64,000 bases of DNA from Branchipolynoe longqiensis (Eukaryota > Annelida > Polychaeta > Phyllodocida > Polynoidae): positions 7,029,686 to 7,093,685 of the forward strand of contig CM059194.1 of assembly GCA_030323885.1 (NCBI GenBank). The letters run 5' to 3'. The first letter of the stretch is position 1. Every line of letters starts with the position of its first letter. The notes below the pieces were generated by a model. That model was not told the origin of the DNA, ran no database searches, and worked only from the letters and a program-made list of their open reading frames with translations. Made by a program: the position numbers and the translations under genes. This document shows, one piece after another, positions 20,871-32,344 of the stretch.

Positions 20871-20966
20871 TTTTTGTGACGTAGAATCAAAATCCAAAAA
20901 TCCGCTAGCTCGGTTCCCCGCCACAGTCGCGCCCACGCTGAGACTATCCGACAACGAGGTTAAACT

Positions 20967-21317
20967 TAAAGCTGCATAGTCCGATGAAAACATCAAATTT
21001 TCAAAACCAAAACAATTATCCAGATTTGATTTTACGTATCCAACTTAGATACTAGTGCACATATTAAGGACTTGTTGCCATATAGAAGGGCATCCAGAGC
21101 CCATTTAATAGAACCTGTTACTGCAGAAGCCTATGGTGTCAGAGTTTTGGCGTGCTTGCCAAAATTATTTGTAGATGTTTGCACTTCAAATATCTCAAAA
21201 GTTAGACATTTAAAATAAAAGTTACTTCAAACTAAGGTAGGAGGCTATAACAATCAATTTAATATATTTAACTCAGAAAATTACAGAAACTCAAAACCAT
21301 TGGACTATGCAACTTTA
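20967..21317 (+). mobile_element. Repeat B, complete
   Basis: The ends are AAAGCTGCATAGTCCGATGA and CATTGGACTATGCAACTTTA, inverted with respect to each other. About 350 bp with no coding capacity. One of the best copies for deriving a consensus. Confidence 0.8.
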
Positions 21318-21391
21318 ATTGCATAATTAACTGATCTGATCCTAACAAAACCTGGCTGTGCCTTAAAGTTGCCCGGTGTAGTCCACTGAGA

Positions 21392-21760
21392 CAAAGACCC
21401 TATAACACTAAGACGGCTCACTCAGCCTTTACTGTGTAATCAAAATGATCAAACCCACCACCTGGTGCGCTGGCTGTTCTCTTGATTACACAATTGCTAT
21501 ATTATATGCATAAATGTATATATGAACATGAAAGATGTGTGATGATGATGCTGATGATGATGCGTATTTGTTCATAGCAATTTCATATTGATGTGTATTC
21601 ATACTTAACCTATATCATGTATAATATAATTGTATGTGTTTACATGTGAAACTCCAACCAGCAGCCGGGCTGATCAAACCCACCACAAGGTGGCACTGCG
21701 AAATTTACATTACCATGGGAGAGATAGGGAGTGACCTGTCTTAGTGGTATAGGGTCTTTG
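21392..21760 (+). mobile_element. Non-autonomous element with 7-bp target duplication, copy 2
   Basis: 369 bp, starting CAAAGACCCTATAACACTAA and ending TTAGTGGTATAGGGTCTTTG. Flanked by perfect ACTGAGA at 21385-21391 and 21761-21767. The interior matches 544-908 closely (CTGGCTGTTCTCTTG, GTGGCACTGCGAAATTTAC). Confidence 0.8.
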
Positions 21761-21767
21761 ACTGAGA

Positions 21768-23046
21768 TGACAAACAAACTCAGAATGTAATGTATAAATG
21801 ATACCACAGGTGAGAATCCCTCATCAGATGACCTAACATGGTTCCCCCCATGACCAAATATGGTTCTCCACCGATGGGGGAACACCGGGAACCCCTTTAG
21901 GTTGCACTTGCACACTAGCTATTGTGGCACTCTCCCACCACATCTTCAGTTACACAAACAGAAAAGGTGTGCTAGAGAGCATTTGTCAGAGTACAGTTCC
22001 AGTCTCAGAGGCCTATAGCGGGACCGTTTAATGCCAATGTGGATCAGATAGTGTCAGTATTATTCCAATAAGTCGTCATGTATTTCTGAAGAGATACACT
22101 GTTGATTAATGTCAGTGCTTGACCAAGAACCGGTATTCCCAACGTGATATTGGCCATATTGTTCTTCCTAGAATGTCCATTTCCGGTGCTTGTGATAAAA
22201 ACATGGAATCATCACCGAAGGTGAGGGCGGCCATTTTGTATCCGTATCATGAATGTACATAACCCTAGCAGCCCTAACTTGCCTCAAGTCCAGATTCATC
22301 CCAATTATCGGACTCTATTACTATTAGTACTGACAGCTCATTCCAACATGAATCGCCTTATCATGATGCTTGCCCAACTGAACCGCTTCAATCATATCCA
22401 AAACCTACACCCTGATGGTGCTATCGTCATTCAGGTGCAATCCAACTCCATGCACTAAGGCAATGATCCTGGTCATCGAACCAATGTAACAGGAAAGAAC
22501 AGTATGAAGGGTTCATGTGCAAAAACCGACAAATACATTTGAGGTATTTTCTGTCAAATAGAATTTACTGTTGTGCTTTCAAGTTAGTGTCTATCAATTT
22601 TGTATAGAGTAGGGCATTAAATAGGGGACATGGCAGCTTCTGCGAACAAAACTGATTTGATTATCAGAATGATGGCAGCTTCAGCTCAAATGTGGTAATC
22701 ATGGTTTCATTTCGGCCCAGATGACATTTGTTGGTTTTTGCACTTGAAGTTGAACCCTCCATTACTATCCCCCCTTGTTCAAGGATATGCGATTGCAGCC
22801 TTGTGGTTGGTTCTGCTTAGACTGAGTCTTTAAGATTGCTATTACAATGATTGATGGTTATTGTTCTCATGTCCATAATTATGTTCTGTATGCAATGTAA
22901 TAAACTTCTGAACTTATTAATCAACTATGCTTCTATCTAATTCATAGTTAGCTGAACGAGATACAAATCAGTTTGGTGTAGCATTCCATTATATAAATGA
23001 TGTACATGCATTGATTGTGTATACATTGTTGCAATTGCAGTTATAT
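21768..23046. other. Unassigned non-coding stretch
   Basis: I see no recognisable gene or repeat ends here. A 69-codon frame at 22249-22458 (Asn/Leu/His-rich) has no family resemblance. AATAAACTTCTG near 22900 could be a polyadenylation signal but has no gene attached. Confidence 0.4.
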
Positions 23047-23403
23047 TAAGGCTGCATAGTCCGATGAAAACATCAAATTTTCAAAACCAAAGCAATTATC
23101 TAGATTTTATTCTACATATCTAACTAGTAACTTAGATGCTGGTGGACTTATTAAACATTTGTTGCCAGATAGAAGGGAATACCGAGGCAATTCAATAGAA
23201 TATGTTACTGCTGAAGCCTATGGTGTCAGAGTGTTGGCATGCTTGCCAAAATTAATCTAGCATGTTAGCACTTCAAATATCTCAAAAGGTCATTTAAAAT
23301 AAAAGTTATTTCAAACTAAAGTAAGGTAGATTATAACGATCAACCTAATATATTTATCTTTAAAAATAACAGAAACTCAAAACCATCGGACTACGCAACT
23401 TTA
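23047..23403 (+). mobile_element. Repeat B, complete
   Basis: The ends are AAGGCTGCATAGTCCGATGA and CATCGGACTACGCAACTTTA. Interior words are as in the 20967 copy. Confidence 0.8.
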
Positions 23404-23404
23404 A

Positions 23405-23690
23405 GTGATAATAGTATCTTACCAATACAGAGCATTGAATTCAAGATTTTAATAATAGCATATAAAGCACCCTGGATATCTGTGCAATCTTCTATCCTTC
23501 AAACAATCATTCCAACTCTCAATTCATCCCATCAGATATGACAATTGTGCCTTCTGTGTGTCAGGTTTCGCTTCATGGAATAGGTTGCCAAAGGAGAGAA
23601 GAAAAGCAGGATTGCTTGACACATTAATCTGTTCTCAAGATGTACCTATTTAAAGTAGGTTGTTTTTATTATGTTGACTGGGATTTCTCT
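23405..23690 (+). pseudogene. LINE reverse transcriptase C-terminal remnant (CR1/L2-like)
   Basis: Translated pieces with frame breaks resemble the end of a non-LTR ORF2: EFKILIIAYKAPW, then FCVSGFASWNRLPKERRKAG, the counterpart of the common 'F...AP..WN.LP...R' motif, then a stop. The following ~250 bp are AT-rich and end with AATAAAATC near 23928, compatible with the LINE 3' UTR. Confidence 0.6.
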
Positions 23691-24265
23691 ATCTTTCAAC
23701 TATTTTAACCAAGTTGTAAGTATGTGATACGATGGTTTTATTATCCAACACCTTAGAATGGCCCCTACTTGTGAGGACACTCTATTCTGTTTACATTATC
23801 ATTATTATAAGTTTGTTTTTAGAAGTTCATCACACTTTCCATTGCCCACTCATACCTTCATTTAAACAGAAGAAAAGAGTCCTGCTTATACACAACTTTG
23901 ATTCTGAAAAAGTAAAAGTTCTATCTAATAAAATCATTTAATCGTGTCTTAGGTTAAATGGTCAACATCTCCTAATCAACATAAGAATGAACTATGACCT
24001 TTTCTTTTAAATAACACTTACACACACTGGCCTATGCATGACACTACATCTAACCAAACAGTCTCTTTTACTGAGTTTCGTATTATTTCTGTTTGTTGCT
24101 AAATAATGATCATCATAAATATTTCGAAAACGTGTAGAAGCTATTTTAATAAGGCCAAGCATTTTTGGAGATTCGAAAGCAGGGTTTAAACTTCACGATT
24201 TTCCCATAGGCCGCCTATACATGCGTAATAATCTGAGTGGCTGAACAGAGTAATTTCACATGGGG

Positions 24266-24405
24266 TCGAAGACTGAGTGGGATATCAGGGCATGGTGCCG
24301 GCGGCCTGATTTCCCAATGGGACAGCAATGTAGAGTCGCCATGAGTGCGCACTATCACAAGTTGGTACCCGTCCTGATATGCTCTTAGATATTGCCCGAA
24401 CGTAA
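24266..24405 (+). mobile_element. SINE family 1 fragment, tail split by a TIR element
   Basis: Contains GACTGAGTGGGATATCAGGG through ATTGCCCGAACGTAAA, then is interrupted. The remaining tail (ATAAAACTCCCAACCAACCA) resumes at about 25062-25081. Confidence 0.75.
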
Positions 24406-25060
24406 AGGCCCTGTCACACTATGACGTAACAACGTCAGCGTAGGGAGAACGTGAAGAACGTTGAACTTCTCGGCATAGTATGCAAATTTGGGCACAAGTT
24501 GAATGTGGATGCAGCGTAGTTGACGAGAGCGTAACGTCGGTAAAGCGTAGTGATACCGTCATTCAACGAGAGAGGACAACGTCATTACGCTCACGGAACG
24601 TTATGAACGTTATTCCATCGCCAGAACTATGTTACGTGACGTTACATACGTCCTGACACGGTGGCGAAATGTTGAACGTACGTTGAACGTACATTCTCCT
24701 CACGTTCTCCTCACGTTCCCATTATGCCACGTGGATGTTTCCACCGGGTTTAATGTGGGTCAACATAGTGGAATGTAGTTGAACATTTGACTAACGTCTG
24801 TTTAACGTCATTGACGTTTGCCGAACATGTACAGAACGTACAGCAAACATAAACCCTTATGTTTGAGTTACGTTGAAAGTTTTGAACAGGTTCAAAACTT
24901 TGATGCGCGCCGACGTAACACGACCTAACGTGACGTAGCTTGACGTTAGTCTAACGTCAATCTAATGTCATCATAACGTAACCCAACGTACGTCAACATA
25001 ATGACAAAACGTGATCACGTCAGGCTTACGTTTGCTCGTTACGTCGTAGTGTGACAGGGG
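24406..25060. mobile_element. 655-bp ACGT-rich TIR element, GTCACACTA ends
   Basis: The left end is GGCCCTGTCACACTATGACG and the right end is CGTCGTAGTGTGACAGGGG. The interior is saturated with AACGT, ACGTT and TAACGTC words on both strands, so it is highly self-complementary. It sits in the 3' tail of a SINE whose TAAA is present on both sides, consistent with a short target duplication. No coding capacity. Confidence 0.75.
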
Positions 25061-25551
25061 TATAAAACTCCCAACCAACCAATAAATTCATCACAAAATT
25101 TATAGGCTACACATTCTGCAATCATGTTTTTTTTCCTTTTCATTGCATGTGTACTGATCTATTTTTAAACTCTCTATGTAACTACATTATGGTGACTTCA
25201 AACGGTACTAGTGTCATTCGACTGTGCAGAGTCCATCCATGTACCGATGCATTACGGGTGCAATAAATGTGTGCACCGCCGACTATTTAACTATGATTTG
25301 TGGAAGGCACAATGTGGTCGGTCCTGACTGTAGTTCGACCAGTTCCCACCAGATGACGGGACCGGGTAACACGGCTTCCCGCGCCTTTCACTGCGCATCG
25401 CGTTTGTTGACAACAGCAGCTTGGCGGGCGTCCAGAGAGACACTAACCATGTCTGATGAATCGCCGACTATTTTCATCGCCGTACGAATATGTGGACTCA
25501 GTCCAAATGGTTGTACAGAACATGTATGCAACGCTTTGAACATTATATACA

Positions 25552-25880
25552 CCGGACGAGATGGCTGAATCGGTAAGAACGCTGGCTTCCAGTGCAGGAG
25601 GCCATGTGTTCGAACCTGACCGACTCACTCCAATGACTTCTTATATTTCTACTTGACGCTACCCAGCCTGGTTCTAGACATTAATAGGTTAGGGCAAATA
25701 CTGGTTTTCATAGGATTAGGATACTGTAACTGAATGGGAAATCGAGTCATGGTGCCAGTGTCCTGGTCTACCATTGGGGCAGTACTATAAAGGTGCCATT
25801 CGTGGACACTATAATAAGTTGGTACCCTTCCTGATATGATTTGAGGTGTTGTTAGGATGTATAATCCCAACAAACAACCA
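25552..25880 (+). mobile_element. SINE family 1, full length, older copy
   Basis: The tRNA-like head starts CCGGACGAGATGGCTGAATC with B box TGTTCGAACC, then the conserved body and a CCCAACAAACAACCA tail. More diverged than the 41187 and 49898 copies. Confidence 0.85.
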
Positions 25881-26016
25881 TATGTGTGCAGGTATGTATG
25901 TATGTATTGACTAATATGCAGATAGCCATATTATTATTATATACATATAATAATATTATATGTATATCAATTATAATATGGCTATTTGTCAATATGTGCA
26001 TACATACATACATCAT

Positions 26017-26120
26017 GGAGCCTAGGTGGTGTAATGGTTAGCACACTGGCCTAGAATACAAAGAGATGTGGGTTCGAGTCAAGCTCTAGGCACAATATTT
26101 ATCATTTTCATTACCCCCAC
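26017..26120 (+). mobile_element. tRNA-derived SINE, family 3, copy 1
   Basis: The head is GGAGCCTAGGTGGTGTAATG, with B box GGGTTCGAGTC and CTCTAGGC pairing back to GCCTAG at the start, so a tRNA cloverleaf is nearly intact. A short body (ATCATTTTCATTACCCCCAC) follows. Copies at 26676 and 32019 share the body, which argues for a SINE rather than a tRNA gene. Confidence 0.7.
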
Positions 26121-26166
26121 AACACTCATTGCCATGACCAGCATCCTGTACAATCTATGCGCTGTC

Positions 26167-26500
26167 ATAGAGGGGGTTTAATGACGTCACGAAGCAACTT
26201 TCGGTGGCCATATTGGATGACATACAGAAGGCTTGCAAGTGCCTACACTGTGGTTATTTACTGATTTGTTGGTTTATTTGTCACTGTTTTGAGCAGTTTG
26301 GCCTCAGAAGTTGTTGCTAAAGTGCTGTAAGTAAACACATTGGAGGTAAACTGCCTAGAATCTCCCATAACACAAGAAAACTCGGTTTTACTGCATCTGC
26401 ATCTATTCACAACATGGCTAGGGAGGGTGCTCGTAATCCAAGATGGCAGCCCGCTGCCCACTGATTGCTAAGTAATGACGTCACGTGCACTCCCTCTATA
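26167..26500. mobile_element. 334-bp element with TATAGAGGG ends, copy 2
   Basis: The left end is ATAGAGGGGGTTTAATGACG and the right end is ACGTGCACTCCCTCTATA. Very similar to 9365-9698 throughout. Confidence 0.7.
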
Positions 26501-26675
26501 GTTCTTGAACCTACCCTGTGTATGTATATGTAAGTGCATTGTGTGTATGTGTGTAATTGTAATCATTACAAGACTTACAATTCCAGGGGGACGAGTGTAG
26601 TAATAGTAGTCTACACTGACCTCTCAGTCAAGGAGCCGCATAGACAGGTAGGTGTGGGTAGTGTGGTGACATCAG

Positions 26676-26784
26676 GGAGCCTAGTAGGTGGTGTAATGGT
26701 GAGCACACTGGCCCGGAATGCAAAGAGATGTGGATTCGAGTCCTGCTCTAGGCGCAATATTTAACATCTTCATCACCCCCACGA
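26676..26784 (+). mobile_element. tRNA-derived SINE, family 3, copy 2
   Basis: GGAGCCTAGTAGGTGGTGTA head, with B box GATTCGAGTCC and the same CATCACCCCCACGAC body end as the other copies. Followed by a (TA)n tract. Confidence 0.7.
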
Positions 26785-27106
26785 CATATATATTATAATA
26801 TTATATATGTAATATTATAATATATATAATTATAGTGATCTACAGCGCAAGCTCTAAACTGCCGAATGATAATAGTACGACTAGGCAGTCTGATTGATAT
26901 CACCCAATTACACTAACACAATTAGATCGTAATTAACATGCCCCATGACAACATGTCATATGAAAGGTTAATCATGTGTGCCATTATAAGCATATGGACA
27001 TGTACAAATTGCATCAGGCCTATTCAGGCTATTTTCGATAAGCGCTTGTGAGTAGAATATCTATGCTATATATCATATATTATATATATACTCCTTGTGG
27101 TACCAA

Positions 27107-27367
27107 TGACTTTAAAATTGATACTTATCGCTACCTAGCCTGGATCTCAGCATTAATAGGATAGGGCAAGGACTGGTTGGCTCAGTGTCAGGATAATATG
27201 ACCGAGTGGGATATCAGGTCATGGTGCTGCTGGTGGGTTGGTCTCCCAGTGGGGCAGCACTATAAAGTTGCCAGGAGTGTGCACTGTGACAAGTTGGGAG
27301 GCTACCCATCCTGATATGACCTTAGATGTTGCCAGGACGTAAAACTCCAACAACGACCAACCAACCT
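27107..27367 (+). mobile_element. SINE family 1, 5'-truncated
   Basis: Starts at CAATGACTTTAAAATTGATA (after the tRNA part) and runs to the CCAACAACGACCAACCAACC tail. Confidence 0.85.
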
Positions 27368-27606
27368 TGTGGAAACATAGATATCACACATGGCTCATTT
27401 CAGGACAGGTTCAACAACATGGTTAACAACAATAAGGGAATCACAACAAAGGATCAGCACCACATAGGCCGATGTGTAATGATATACTAATTTTTTTATA
27501 TTGTACACATATATATCTATGAAAGGAGCATGCAATGGTCGTCCCATAATCCCCACATCACGTTTAATACGCCAAACCAGACACCCACCCTTACACCTAG
27601 ATAAAG

Positions 27607-27995
27607 GATTCACCCGGTACTCGCAGTACACGGGTGAATACCAACCCTATATAAAAACGGTCGAAAAAGCGGGTTAAGGAAATGAGAGCCTAATTTCACA
27701 ATCTAAGAAGCAACATTTATTCTTTACATACATCTTATTGATAATCCGCTACGTTTGAGTTGAAAAATATAATATAATATCTAGCTTAATCAGATTTAAA
27801 AGTGAAATCGACGGCGTTCTCTGGCTGCCATCTTGTCTTTTTGCATTCTCTCTCATTCACCAACTCTGTTCTGATATAAGTAACCATTTGACACTGGTGC
27901 CAGGCATTCTACTTCTTGTTCCATACTAACGCTATTTTCGCCCGTATATATATAAGGCTGGTCTTCACCCGTGTACTACAAGTACCGGGTGAATC
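27607..27995. mobile_element. Element with palindromic ends, copy 1 of a tandem pair
   Basis: Both ends carry a ~30-bp imperfect hairpin: GATTCACCCGGTACT, then AGTACACGGGTGAA at the left, and the same palindrome inverted at the right. A second copy follows head to tail at 28023 with a period of about 418 bp. Interior words include CACAATCTAAGAAGCAAC and GTGAAATCGACGGCGTTCT. No coding capacity. Confidence 0.65.
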
Positions 27996-28022
27996 TTTTA
28001 TCTACCTTACACCTAGGTACAA

Positions 28023-28432
28023 GATTCACCCCGTACTGCTGCAGTAGGGGTGCAAACCAGCCCAATGTAAAAGGTGGCGAAAAAACGGGTCAAAGAATTG
28101 GGAGCCTAATTTCACAATCTAAGAAGCAACAATTATTCTTTACATATGTATTATTATTTACCCGCTACCTTTGAGTTGAAAAATATAATATAATATATAG
28201 TTTAATAAGATTTAAAAGTGAAATCGACGGCGTTCTGCGGCCGCCATCTTGTCTTTTTTGCATTCTCTCCCATTTCACCAAATCTGTGCCTATAGAAGTA
28301 TCCATTTGATACTGGAGCCACATACTGGAGCCTCACTTCCATACTGGAGCCTCACTTCCATACTAATGCTATTTTCCCCCGTATTTATATAAGGCTGGTC
28401 TTCACCCGTGTACTACAAGTACCGGGTGAATC
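28023..28432. mobile_element. Element with palindromic ends, copy 2 of a tandem pair
   Basis: Same structure as 27607-27995. The spacer CTTTTATCTACCTTACACC follows each copy, so the repeated unit includes it. Contains a triplicated CATACTGGAGCCTCACTTC segment near 28320-28360. Confidence 0.65.
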
Positions 28433-28539
28433 TTTTATCTACCTTACACCCTGCCGTAGACTTCTCTGCACACACTCTTACCATCCATTCATAGGTGAAT
28501 ATAGGGTCTTCACTCTTCTTTTTGTGTGTATAATAATAG

Positions 28540-28660
28540 TAATAATAATCAGAAGAAGACAATAACGACGACGAAAAACAAGAACAACAGCAAGAACAAT
28601 GATAGGCCTAGTAATAACAATAATAATAATAAGAACAACAACAACAATAAAAACAAGAAA
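28540..28660 (+). repeat. AAC/AAT/GAC-rich simple repeat
   Basis: Runs of AATAATAAT, GACGACGA and AACAACAACAACAATAA. Low complexity, no gene. Confidence 0.8.
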
Positions 28661-29109
28661 GAGTAGTTATTGCCCGATATGTGATTGGAGGCCCGAGGAC
28701 GTCTGGAATAAATGTAAACAGTGACATTGGACTACTCAAACTAACCCGTGTTTCATTAAACAATATATATATATATAATAACCATCCAATAAGTAGGCCT
28801 AATATTGTATTTACAACATGATATAATTATGGTACAAATAAAGCTATGATAAACACAATCAACAATTGGGCCGAGTCGATATTTATTCCTCTGGCAAATT
28901 CGAATCCCAAATTGCTACGCCATTTGTATCTATGTAACATTTTTTTAAATATATATATGCCATTAATTACTATGTAGGCCTAATTGGAATTTATGTTTGG
29001 CGCATTAAATTACAACAATGACGGACAACTCACACCACACATATACATACATATATATTAACAACTATATAAATCAACAACTTCGTCACTAAACTACGCA
29101 TGCATTAAA

Positions 29110-29361
29110 ATTACACGTCTAACCCGCTGGGTGCGCGCATGTCATGGCGACCACGGCCTGGCTGGTTCCCGGGCCCGCCACTATTGCTCTAGTAGGCCGG
29201 GCACGGTGGAGAGGAAGGCGGGGTACCAGTCGAGACAAACGGGCGGCCGTTCGCGGTTTGTTGCCGTCGGTACAGTGGAACATGGACGAAGCTTACGAGT
29301 AGAACCGTCTTAAAGATGCCCCTCAAAACACCCGCCGTTCAGCCACCCCACCGCCGTCGAC
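29110..29361 (+). promoter_or_regulatory. GC-rich putative promoter and 5' UTR of SPIRE
   Basis: A ~250-bp GC- and CpG-rich island within AT-rich flanks directly precedes the SPIRE start codon. It contains GGGCGGCCG and GCCGTCG words and a short upstream open frame starting at about 29281 (MDEAYE, then stop). No TATA box at a convincing distance. Confidence 0.4.
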
Positions 29362-29581
29362 ATGGAGAAACTATCCTTACATAGGCTGCTCGGAATATTC
29401 AACTCGCCTATTAACGAAGAACAGGCATGGGCGGTGTGTTACCAGTGCACAAAATATGTCCAGGACCATTGGGACGGGGCCGGGCCAGGCGGGGGTACAG
29501 GCGAGTGTGTCCGGTGTAGTGGCGTATCGTCCGTGGAGCTAGAGAAGGATGGCAACATCGTTGGTATTCTACCTGCCACTG
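29362..29581 (+). CDS. SPIRE: Spire-type actin nucleator, first coding exon (start of KIND domain)
   Basis: The ATG at 29362 opens 73 codons ending at a strong donor, ACTG|GTAAGA (29581/29582), phase 1. The peptide begins [20 protein letters not shown] and continues [14 protein letters not shown], which matches the conserved N terminus of the Spire KIND domain ([24 protein letters not shown]). The later [17 protein letters not shown] matches the loop before the second KIND exon. Spire proteins nucleate actin filaments through WH2 repeats and bind formins via KIND, acting on vesicle membranes and in oocytes. Rest of KIND, WH2 and FYVE-like exons were not found downstream to 64000, so intron 1 is either very long or the exon is a partial duplicate. 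Confidence 0.9.
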
Positions 29582-29659
29582 GTAAGAACAAAAAACCCTC
29601 TCCCAAATCATGGCACCGGTCTGCCACCATCGTAATCAGTTTAGAAAATGTGTAGCTAC

Positions 29660-30284
29660 ACGGGGAGCTCGGCTGTGCGCGCATTGTGTGTTTATTTCTT
29701 ACATAATGGAGTGGTTTGAACCAGCTAGTGCTGTCGCTGTGGTGAGACTGTTTGAGTGCTGTGGCGTTACCGCTGGTGCTATTTTTAGATGCCCAGAAGC
29801 AGCGGGTTCTTCTCGGAGGATGAGGAGGGGGCGGGGTGACAGTTGCAGCAGCTAGCAGCAGTGGAGACTGCGTTGTATTGACAGCAGCATCCACAGCACA
29901 CTGACGCCAATCTCTCTGCTAGAGATAAAGTGACAGTCACAACAGGCAAATAACCCGCTGTGCCCGAGCAAATTAAAAACACAAGGGCCAAGGCTAAATC
30001 TAATTGATATGTGCACCAGCCACTGAGCCAGTGTCAGTATTGTAATCGCAAGTGGATATCTTATATTGGAAATCAATAATGTACTGTACCCAGGAGCTTG
30101 TGTTATTGCGTATTCTGAATGATTTCCATATTTAATGCCTTTGGGGTAGTACTAGTAGTAGGGGTGGGGATGGGGTCATGATCTTTACCGCTTTGTAAGC
30201 TACTGGAAACCGATTCGTTTTTGTTTTGTTATTCATTATACTTTGTGGGCTCACACTAACATAGCCAGCCGAGATCTACGTTAT
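29660..30284. other. First part of SPIRE intron 1, no feature recognised
   Basis: GC-moderate to AT-rich intronic sequence. Frames at 29439-29894 on the minus strand are reverse readings of the exon and intron and have no family resemblance. Confidence 0.4.
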
Positions 30285-30541
30285 ATTAAAGTTGCATAGT
30301 CCGATAGTTTTGAATTTCTTTATTTTTTCTGAGATAAATATATTAGATCGATCACTAGTATCTACTTTACGTTAGTTACTTTGATTTAAAGTGATAAACG
30401 TTTTAGTGATAAACGTTTTAGATATTTTGAGTGCAAACCAGGAAAATTAGTTTTGGCAAGCTTGCCAAAACTGACACCATATGCTTCTGCAGTAACAGGT
30501 TTTGAATATTTGATATTTCATCAGACTATGCGGCTTTAAAT
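30285..30541 (-). mobile_element. Repeat B, inverted, internally deleted
   Basis: Begins AAAGTTGCATAGTCCGATAG and ends CATCAGACTATGCGGCTTTA; the middle part is shortened and contains a duplicated GTGATAAACGTTTTA. Confidence 0.75.
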
Positions 30542-30902
30542 ACAACGTAGTTATTTACTCGCCTATATAGTGTCATCATATTATTGGGTCTACTCATATA
30601 ATTTAGGATGCTCTTGGCTTGCTCTTCACTGTAACGTTGTTGCAAGAATGCAGACATATTATTAACACCCATACACTTATGTGCTGTATAAGCATTATAC
30701 GAGTATAATTGTCTGTAAACTGATTATCCTCTAAGTGTGCCCCTGCTGCACCATGTTCTGACACTTTCAACTACTGACACTTAACAACTCAATCGGACTG
30801 GTCAGGCTCCCCTCTTTGCCTTGTGCTGATACCTGGCCTATTCAGCTGTCACGTCTCAGCCTCTCGCCTGTACCACTCGCTTAAAATTTGTTTGTTTATC
30901 GG

Positions 30903-30964
30903 CAGAGGGCACTTACCTCTTGCCAGAGAATACAGAGGGCACTTACCTCTTGCCAGAGAATACA
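30903..30964 (+). repeat. 31-bp perfect tandem duplication
   Basis: The unit beginning AGAGGGCACTTACCTCTTGC and ending GAATAC occurs twice in succession. Confidence 0.85.
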
Positions 30965-32018
30965 GTTTTCCATCCAATATTATATATCCCTTTGGTCAGC
31001 TAAAATGCCTAAAAAGCAAATTATATTAATCGTAGGTGTAACATGTCATTTGTTTCGACAGACACACACATGTTCTAAGCGGTAACAATAGTTCAATGTT
31101 CCAGTAAAATCGCACAATTAGCTATTGCACCTACTACTAGGTTCTAATGTGAATAGACCATCGACACCAACTGAATGCCTAACCTTTATATCAAGGCCGC
31201 GCCTAGAAGATTAATGGACAACACCGCAGTGACTCACCATTTATATTATTAGTACATTGCATCAACGTAAAGATGTGATTTTTCTTCAGCGCATGATGAT
31301 GCTGTAATTATTATTAATTATAACCACTTAAATTGTTACGTTGAAAAGTGCGTACCTTGTGCTGAGCAGAATGGCACTTGCATGTGCCGTATGAAGCCAC
31401 TAGAAAATAGTTGTGTAGCGAATAGCAGACTAGCTCTATAGGTGTATTAACGAAATAAAATACATGCTGTTGTGGGAATCAGAAGAGTCCTTGTGGGTGG
31501 ACAGTGATACTGATAGTCTTATTCTATTACAAAAGATACATATCTAGGGAGAAGATCTGAACACGAGATCCCTGCCATGCAAGTCCCATCTTTGTAATAC
31601 CCCAAACAAATAGGTTCAAGAAATCTCCAGTTTATATTGAAGGGGTCATGTGGAATGACTTCGAAATGTATATATATATATAGGAGATAACAGTGCCTTA
31701 TTCAAAACCCTAATATTTGTACTAAGGCTCTATTTTAAAGTTCAGTAACTACACCTATTTCACTGTTAATAGGTACCGGCAGCAACATTACAAAATATGT
31801 ACAGGGTATGATATTTTTATTCCTTCCTGTAGACGTTGAAATTACAAGCCCAAATCCAAAAAAAGTTGGGCTATATATTATTCTTTTTTGAGATAATGCA
31901 TTTTTCAGATTAAAATATATTCATTTCTAATTAAAAATAGAAATTTGACCAAGTATAATAAAAAGTGGAACTATGTGAGGGGAGTTCTGCTAACCAATTT
32001 CCATTCTATTATATATGT

Positions 32019-32124
32019 CGTGGGGGTGATGAAAATGGGAAATATTGTGCCTAGAGCGGGACTCGAACCCACATCTCTTTGCATTCCGGGCCAGTGTGCT
32101 AACCATTACACCACCTAGGCTCCC
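32019..32124 (-). mobile_element. tRNA-derived SINE, family 3, copy 3
   Basis: Minus-strand copy: inverted body GTGGGGGTGATGAAAATG, inverted B box GACTCGAACCC and inverted head CACCTAGGCTCC. Confidence 0.7.
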
Positions 32125-32344
32125 TGATATCAATACACTCCCCACGCCTACCTGTCTATGTGGTTACTTGCCTGAGAGGTCAGTGCAGACCACTACACTT
32201 ATAAAGGAATTTAAAATGCCAATTGCTAAATCAATTAGTCAAGCAGGATTTTAATAAGACAATGTCAAAAAGTGCAATTCGTAACCCCAAAAGATCATTC
32301 TGATTTGGCCAAATAGCCATTTTCAAAGCATGGTATTTTCTTGA

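Noticed and set aside
22249..22458. 69-codon frame rich in Asn, His, Leu
   Set aside because: No family match, no splice context; near chance length for this composition.
25224..25568. 114-codon frame and a candidate start, MSDESPTIFIAVRIC, at 25449
   Set aside because: The frame runs into a SINE; there is no donor site or recognisable domain. A real first exon is possible but unsupported.
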